Of a stretch of DNA of 8,801 nt, positions 4,609 to 8,801 are shown one piece after another. The stretch's first letter is position 1. Every line of letters starts with the position of its first letter. The notes beneath the pieces were generated by a model. The model was given only the letters and a program-made list of their open reading frames with translations. It was not told the origin of the DNA and did no database searches. The stretch spans positions 1 through 8,801 of the forward strand of contig CALDIA010000016.1 of the NCBI GenBank assembly GCA_937901455.1, given 5' to 3'. Source of the DNA: an uncultured Bacteroidales bacterium. GTDB lineage: Bacteria; Bacteroidota; Bacteroidia; Bacteroidales; WCHB1-69. Position numbers and translations under genes: made by a program.

Positions 4609-7518
4609 ATGAAAAGAGGAATCGCACTTTTCTGGGTGCTGTGGATGCTGGTGGCTTCCATAGCCGCTCAGCAGCCCATTGTCACACACACCCTCGCGAA
4701 CGGCATGAGGGTGATGATGTGTGAAGACCATCAGCAACCCTCCATTTATGGTGCCATATTGGTACACGTAGGTGGCAAGAACGACCCTGCTGACAACACT
4801 GGCATGGCCCACTATCTGGAGCATCTGATGTTCAAAGGCACCGACCGTATAGGCACCACCAACTGGCTAGAGGAAGAAAAGTTGCTAAAGCAAATTGACG
4901 AATTGTACGACGAACTGCATGGGGCGCAGGACGAGGCACAGCGATTGGTGCTCCTGGAGCAGTTGAACAATGTAAGCGCCAAGGCCGCGCATTTCGCCAT
5001 CCCCAATGAAGTGGATGCCATTCTGGGCAAGATGGGCGGCACTGGCGTCAATGCATTCACCAACAATGACGTAACCTGCTACCACAACATGTTCCCTTCC
5101 AACCAGCTGGAGAAATGGCTCATCGTCTATACCGAACGGTTCAGAAGACCTGTATTCCGTCTTTTCCAATCCGAGCTGGAGGCTGTGTACGAGGAGTTCA
5201 ACATGTATGCCGATGACCCCATGAGCGTATTTTTTGAGGATGCCATTGCCGCAGCATACGGAGACCACCCCTACGGACGCCCCGTAATCGGCTATCAAGA
5301 GCATCTTAAAAACCCGCAGACCTCGGCCATGGAACGCTTCTTTGTCAACTATTACCACCCGCAAAACATGACTTTAATACTGGTGGGTGACTTCAAGGCT
5401 AAGGATATCATCCCATTGCTGGAAACAACCGTCGGACAGTTGCGAAACGAATACGCCGATGAGTTCTTGATTGAGGACAAAATGCAAAAGGAACCTCTCT
5501 TGAAAACCCGCATCAACAAGGAGATACTCCCTTTCAAAGGCAATCAGGTGGTGAACGTGGCCGAAACACCTGTCAAGATGGGTATCATCGGTTACCAGAC
5601 CACAGGCGGAGAAGCCAAAGAAGCCTTTTACCTGGACATTCTTAGCAATATACTGAACAACAGCTCCGGCACCGGTCTGCTCGACCAATTAGTGAAACAA
5701 AACGACCTGTTAGAGGTGGAAGCTTTCAACTATCCGATGCTAGAACATGGTTTGTTTGCACTATTATATGTGCCTAAAATCGTGGGCCAGTCGCATGAAG
5801 AGGCCGAAAGCCTCATCTTGAAAGCCATCGAGCAACTGCGGAAGGGCGACTACAGTGATGCGCTCTTTGAGGCCGTGAAGATGACCTATCTCCGAACCTA
5901 TATTGAGCAAATGGAATCCTTGGAAGACAAGTTCAACACCGTTTTGGACTTGGCCATGAACAATCTGGATCCAAAGGTATTTGCGGAGCGGGAGAAGATG
6001 ATACGGGAACTCACCAAAGATCAGCTCACTGACATTGCCCGCCAATATCTGGGCGACAACCGACTCTCCTTTCGTTCCTCTATCGGACGAAAAGACATCA
6101 AGCGACTGAACAAGCCCACGTGGGAACCCATAGCATCTGACAACAGTGAAGCTGTTTCCGAATTCGCTCAAAAAATCGAAGTGATGCCTGTCCCGGAGAT
6201 AAAGCCCCAAATCATTGACATGAAACAGGACGTACACATGGCCAGCATCACGCCCTCTTGTCGTCTTTATTACACCAAGAATCCGTACAACAACATCTTC
6301 ACTATCGAGATAATCTATCCATACGGAACCTTGACAAACCCTATGTTACCGATAGCTCTTGACTACTTCATGTATCAGGGTACAGCCACCATGGAAAGTG
6401 CGGATTTTTACACAGCCCTGCAGCAGCTTGGGGCTTCCATGAAGACCTGGCATACTGATCAAGAGACCTACATTACCATTTCCGGTTTTGAAGAAACCAT
6501 TGACAAGGTTTTAGAGCTTTGCCATGAGAAATGGACGCGTCCAGGCAACGAGGAGATCTACCTCCAAAACATCGTGAACCAGCGCATCTCCGAGGCTCAG
6601 TTTAACAAGTCGGATGCAGAAACTTGGGGACGGGCTTTATATTATTACGCCCTTTACGGTCAGAACTCGCCCTACCTGACACGTCCATCTGTCAAGGCCA
6701 TCAAGAAAATGACGGGAAGCGAGTTGTTATCCATCATAGAAGAGATGAAAAAAACAGCTGCCAAAGTCACCTATGTGGGCAACATCCCCGAGAATGCCAT
6801 CACCTCACTGATTCAAAAAATCTTCAAGTTTGAAGAAAAGGCCAAGCAACCCAAAGTTCTGGTTCGCGAGCAAGTGAAGCACACAGAGGCCAAGGTGTAT
6901 CTGGCCAGCAACCCGAAGTTTGTGCAGAGCAACATCTACTTCCTGATTAACGGCAACACGCTGCCGATTTCCATGCTCCCTCAACGAGCCATTTACAATG
7001 AGTATATGGGCGGCAGTATGGCAGGTGTTATCTTTCAGGAAATCAGAGAGCTGCGTTCTCTTGGTTACTCTGCCTACGGGAAATATGTGTACGACGAGCG
7101 CACCAAGGCGCCAGGATGGATGCTCGGTTTCCTGGGCACCCAAGCCGACAAAACCAATGAGGGCATTGAGGCAATGAGTGAACTCTTGCTGGAATTTCCA
7201 AAGCATGAAGAAAAGTTCGAGATGGCCAAAACCTCCACGCTGCGTCAGAAAGAGTCGCATTATGTTTCATTCCGAAAATTACCCGACCACGTGCGTATCC
7301 TTCGAGAAATGGGTTATGAAAAAGACCCCCGCATTGACATGATCCGCAAAATTCCGTACTTAACTATGAATGATGTTCAGACTTTCTACCAAAGGAATAT
7401 TGAGAACCGCCCTCTGATCATCACCATTGCTGGCGACCAAAAACGCTTTGACTTAAAAGCCTTAAAGAAATCCGGCGCCATTATAAAGTTAAAATACAAA
7501 GACTTTATAGTAGATTAG
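4609..7518 (+). CDS. Periplasmic M16-family (pitrilysin/insulinase-like) zinc metallopeptidase
   Basis: A 969-residue peptidase with two M16 modules. A signal peptide (MKRG, a hydrophobic core, then SIAAQQ) suggests cleavage near residue 20 and a periplasmic location; no lipobox cysteine is seen. The inverted zinc motif HxxEH is H68-YL-E71-H72, and the third ligand is probably E189 in the SELEAVYEEF segment. A charged helical insert at about 84-130 separates the HxxEH from GGTGVNAFTNNDVTCY, which I take as typical of Bacteroidota homologues. Approximate domains are M16 N 25-215, M16 C 235-430, an inactive second N-type domain 545-690 without HxxEH, and a second C-type domain 700-900. R813 and Y820 in the EIRELRSLGY segment have the spacing of the substrate-binding R/Y pair of insulin-degrading enzyme. 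The family predicts degradation of unfolded or short peptides; the substrate is not known. It lies 33 bases after pgk and is followed by a terminator. Confidence 0.95.
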   Translation: MKRGIALFWVLWMLVASIAAQQPIVTHTLANGMRVMMCEDHQQPSIYGAILVHVGGKNDPADNTGMAHYLEHLMFKGTDRIGTTNWLEEEKLLKQIDELYDELHGAQDEAQRLVLLEQLNNVSAKAAHFAIPNEVDAILGKMGGTGVNAFTNNDVTCYHNMFPSNQLEKWLIVYTERFRRPVFRLFQSELEAVYEEFNMYADDPMSVFFEDAIAAAYGDHPYGRPVIGYQEHLKNPQTSAMERFFVNYYHPQNMTLILVGDFKAKDIIPLLETTVGQLRNEYADEFLIEDKMQKEPLLKTRINKEILPFKGNQVVNVAETPVKMGIIGYQTTGGEAKEAFYLDILSNILNNSSGTGLLDQLVKQNDLLEVEAFNYPMLEHGLFALLYVPKIVGQSHEEAESLILKAIEQLRKGDYSDALFEAVKMTYLRTYIEQMESLEDKFNTVLDLAMNNLDPKVFAEREKMIRELTKDQLTDIARQYLGDNRLSFRSSIGRKDIKRLNKPTWEPIASDNSEAVSEFAQKIEVMPVPEIKPQIIDMKQDVHMASITPSCRLYYTKNPYNNIFTIEIIYPYGTLTNPMLPIALDYFMYQGTATMESADFYTALQQLGASMKTWHTDQETYITISGFEETIDKVLELCHEKWTRPGNEEIYLQNIVNQRISEAQFNKSDAETWGRALYYYALYGQNSPYLTRPSVKAIKKMTGSELLSIIEEMKKTAAKVTYVGNIPENAITSLIQKIFKFEEKAKQPKVLVREQVKHTEAKVYLASNPKFVQSNIYFLINGNTLPISMLPQRAIYNEYMGGSMAGVIFQEIRELRSLGYSAYGKYVYDERTKAPGWMLGFLGTQADKTNEGIEAMSELLLEFPKHEEKFEMAKTSTLRQKESHYVSFRKLPDHVRILREMGYEKDPRIDMIRKIPYLTMNDVQTFYQRNIENRPLIITIAGDQKRFDLKALKKSGAIIKLKYKDFIVD

Positions 7519-7535
7519 TTGGAAGAAATCGACCC

Positions 7536-7563
7536 AAAGGCTATTCTTCGAATGGCCTTTTTT
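7536..7563 (+). terminator. Intrinsic terminator after the M16 gene
   Basis: AAAGGCTATTC (7536-7546) pairs with GAATGGCCTTT (7550-7560) over 11 base pairs, including one T-G wobble, around the three-base loop TTC. T-rich sequence (TTTATATTTTT) follows directly. It begins 17 bases after the M16 stop and ends the pgk-M16 transcription unit. Confidence 0.9.
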
Positions 7564-7564
7564 A

Positions 7565-7572
7565 TATTTTTG
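7565..7572 (+). promoter_or_regulatory. Candidate -7 box for the flippase gene
   Basis: TATTTTTG fits the Bacteroidota TAnnTTTG -7 consensus and lies 22 bases before the flippase ATG, right after the terminator stem. No TTTG -33 box is found at the usual distance; that position falls inside the terminator hairpin. The match also overlaps the terminator's T-tract, so it may be coincidental. Confidence 0.3.
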
Positions 7573-7594
7573 CCACTTCTAAAGAACAAAGAAA

Positions 7595-8801
7595 ATGGGT
7601 GTTATCATCAAACAGAGCATTAAGGGCACATTAGTCAATGCTATCGGCGTCGGCATCGGCTTTCTGACCACCTTTTTTGTCATTACCCATTACCTGACCT
7701 CAGAGGTGGTCGGCTTGACGCGTATCTTAGTAGATGCCGCCGTACTCTTCTCCAGTTTTGCCCAATTGGGGGCCACCTCCTCCATCATCCGTTTCTTCCC
7801 CTATTTCAAGGATGAAGACTCCAAAAACCACGGCTTCTTTTTCTGGACATTAGTGGTGCCTTTTGCAGGATTTTTGCTATTTCTGATCATTTTAGCCATC
7901 TTCAAGCAACAAATCTTGAACCTATACACAGACAAGTCGCCCCTCTTCGTGCAGTACTTCAAGTTTGTGATCCCGATATCTCTCTTCATGCTGTACCAGT
8001 CGATATTTGAAACCAACTGCAATATCCTGATGCGCATTGTGGTGCCCAAGTTTGTACGCGAGGTGGGGGTTCGTGTAGGACTGCTTATCATCTATATTCT
8101 ATATGGCAAGCATGTCATTTCTCTTGACGGACTGGTGATTGGCTTCTGCATTACCTACCTGCTGGCCGTGATTGTGGATCTGTTCTATCTGTGTTCTTTG
8201 GGGAAGATTTCACTCAAACCGGATTTCAGATTTCTGACCAAGCCTTTAGTCAAAGACTTCTTGTTTTACACATTGTTTTTAATTGTGGCAGCTATTGCCA
8301 GCAACATCACACCATTGCTTAACACCTTCTTTGTGAGTGCCAAGTTGGGACTTTCATTTACGGGGGTGTTTGCCATAGCCAACTACATTGCCACGGTAAT
8401 TGAGATCCCGAACCGCTCTTTGAATGCCATTGCCCAACCCAACTTGGCAGATGCTATCAAGAACAAGGATTCCGTCGGAGCCGCCAAGTTGTGCCAGTCA
8501 GTGACCCTACATCTTCTATTGTCAAGCACACTCATTTTCTTCTGTATATGGATTAACATTGACCTGCTGTTCAACATCCTGCCCAATGGTGAAGAATATA
8601 CCGCAGGCAAGTGGGTGGTCTTCGTGCTCGGCTTGGCACGTCTCTCTAATTCCGCCTTCAGCATCAGCAACAACGCCCTGACATACTCGCGCTACTACTA
8701 TTACTCACTCTTCTTCACCATTATACTAACCACTTCCGCCATTTTGCTGAACATGTTGCTAATCCCCATCATGGGCATAGTAGGTGCGGCATTGGCCACC
8801 C
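7595..8801 (+). CDS. MOP-superfamily flippase / polysaccharide biosynthesis (Wzx-like) membrane protein, 3' truncated
   Basis: An inner-membrane protein of 402 visible residues, open at the right window edge; relatives are usually about 480-500 residues, so roughly 80-100 are missing. Hydropathy by eye gives about 11 membrane helices, near 12-31, 45-65, 82-103, 122-138, 158-170, 177-200, 222-246, 255-275, 302-322, 340-358 and 370-395. The N-terminal SIKGTLVNAIGVGIGF, the segment TSEVVGLTRILVDAAVLFSSF and the IRFFPYF motif are what I recognise from Bacteroidota 'oligosaccharide flippase / lipopolysaccharide biosynthesis' proteins. These are thought to flip lipid-linked glycans to the periplasmic face. 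The start is ATG 7595: the same frame has TAA at 7580, and the leader AAAGAACAAAGAAA is A-rich as usual in this phylum. It follows a strong terminator, so it begins its own unit. The substrate is unknown, and no glycosyltransferase is in view. Confidence 0.85.
   Translation, partial: MGVIIKQSIKGTLVNAIGVGIGFLTTFFVITHYLTSEVVGLTRILVDAAVLFSSFAQLGATSSIIRFFPYFKDEDSKNHGFFFWTLVVPFAGFLLFLIILAIFKQQILNLYTDKSPLFVQYFKFVIPISLFMLYQSIFETNCNILMRIVVPKFVREVGVRVGLLIIYILYGKHVISLDGLVIGFCITYLLAVIVDLFYLCSLGKISLKPDFRFLTKPLVKDFLFYTLFLIVAAIASNITPLLNTFFVSAKLGLSFTGVFAIANYIATVIEIPNRSLNAIAQPNLADAIKNKDSVGAAKLCQSVTLHLLLSSTLIFFCIWINIDLLFNILPNGEEYTAGKWVVFVLGLARLSNSAFSISNNALTYSRYYYYSLFFTIILTTSAILLNMLLIPIMGIVGAALAT

Noticed and set aside
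4885..5364. 159-codon minus-strand ORF inside the M16 gene (likewise 5764-6237 and 6805-7260)
   Set aside because: Shadow frames of a clearly conserved peptidase; no independent start context or family resemblance.
6250..6690. Lack of HxxEH in the second M16 module as a sign of damage
   Set aside because: Loss of the zinc motif in the second half is normal for two-module M16 peptidases.

Overview
The window reads as a piece of a Bacteroidota chromosome, most likely order Bacteroidales. Four things point there: the lysyl-tRNA synthetase carries an extra C-terminal domain, start codons are preceded by A/T-rich leaders without Shine-Dalgarno sequences, promoter-like TAnnTTTG boxes are present, and the proteins resemble Bacteroidales versions (a large periplasmic M16 peptidase with a helical insert, and a MOP-superfamily flippase). 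Genus cannot be told from the sequence alone. All supported genes lie on the + strand and are densely packed. No RNA gene, IS element, CRISPR array or phage gene was seen.

Layout. The 3' three quarters of lysS (1-1302) is followed by an Mrp/NBP35-type iron-sulfur carrier ATPase (1381-2208) and, after only 18 bases, by thyA (2227-3021). These three are probably read as one unit. A 354-base spacer (3022-3375) then holds a possible unrecognised 62-codon ORF (3094-3282), followed by a Bacteroidota-type promoter and an A/T-rich leader in front of pgk (3376-4575). After 33 bases comes a two-module M16 (insulinase/pitrilysin-like) peptidase with a signal peptide (4609-7518). A strong intrinsic terminator (about 7536-7563) closes that unit, so pgk and the M16 gene look like one operon with both ends visible. 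A multi-pass flippase/polysaccharide-export gene starts at 7595 and runs off the right edge. It was identified by direct translation, since it has no stop inside the window.

Function. The content is mainly housekeeping: translation (lysS), Fe-S cluster delivery (mrp), dTMP synthesis (thyA), glycolysis (pgk), envelope proteolysis (M16) and probable surface glycan export (flippase). No shared pathway links them, so the adjacency is best read as ordinary clustering.

I found no convincing novel system. The least explained part is the thyA-pgk spacer. It has a coding-like ORF with no family I recognise, and a 17-base exact repeat shared in phase with the active-site region of thyA. It also contains the pgk promoter and small leader structures.
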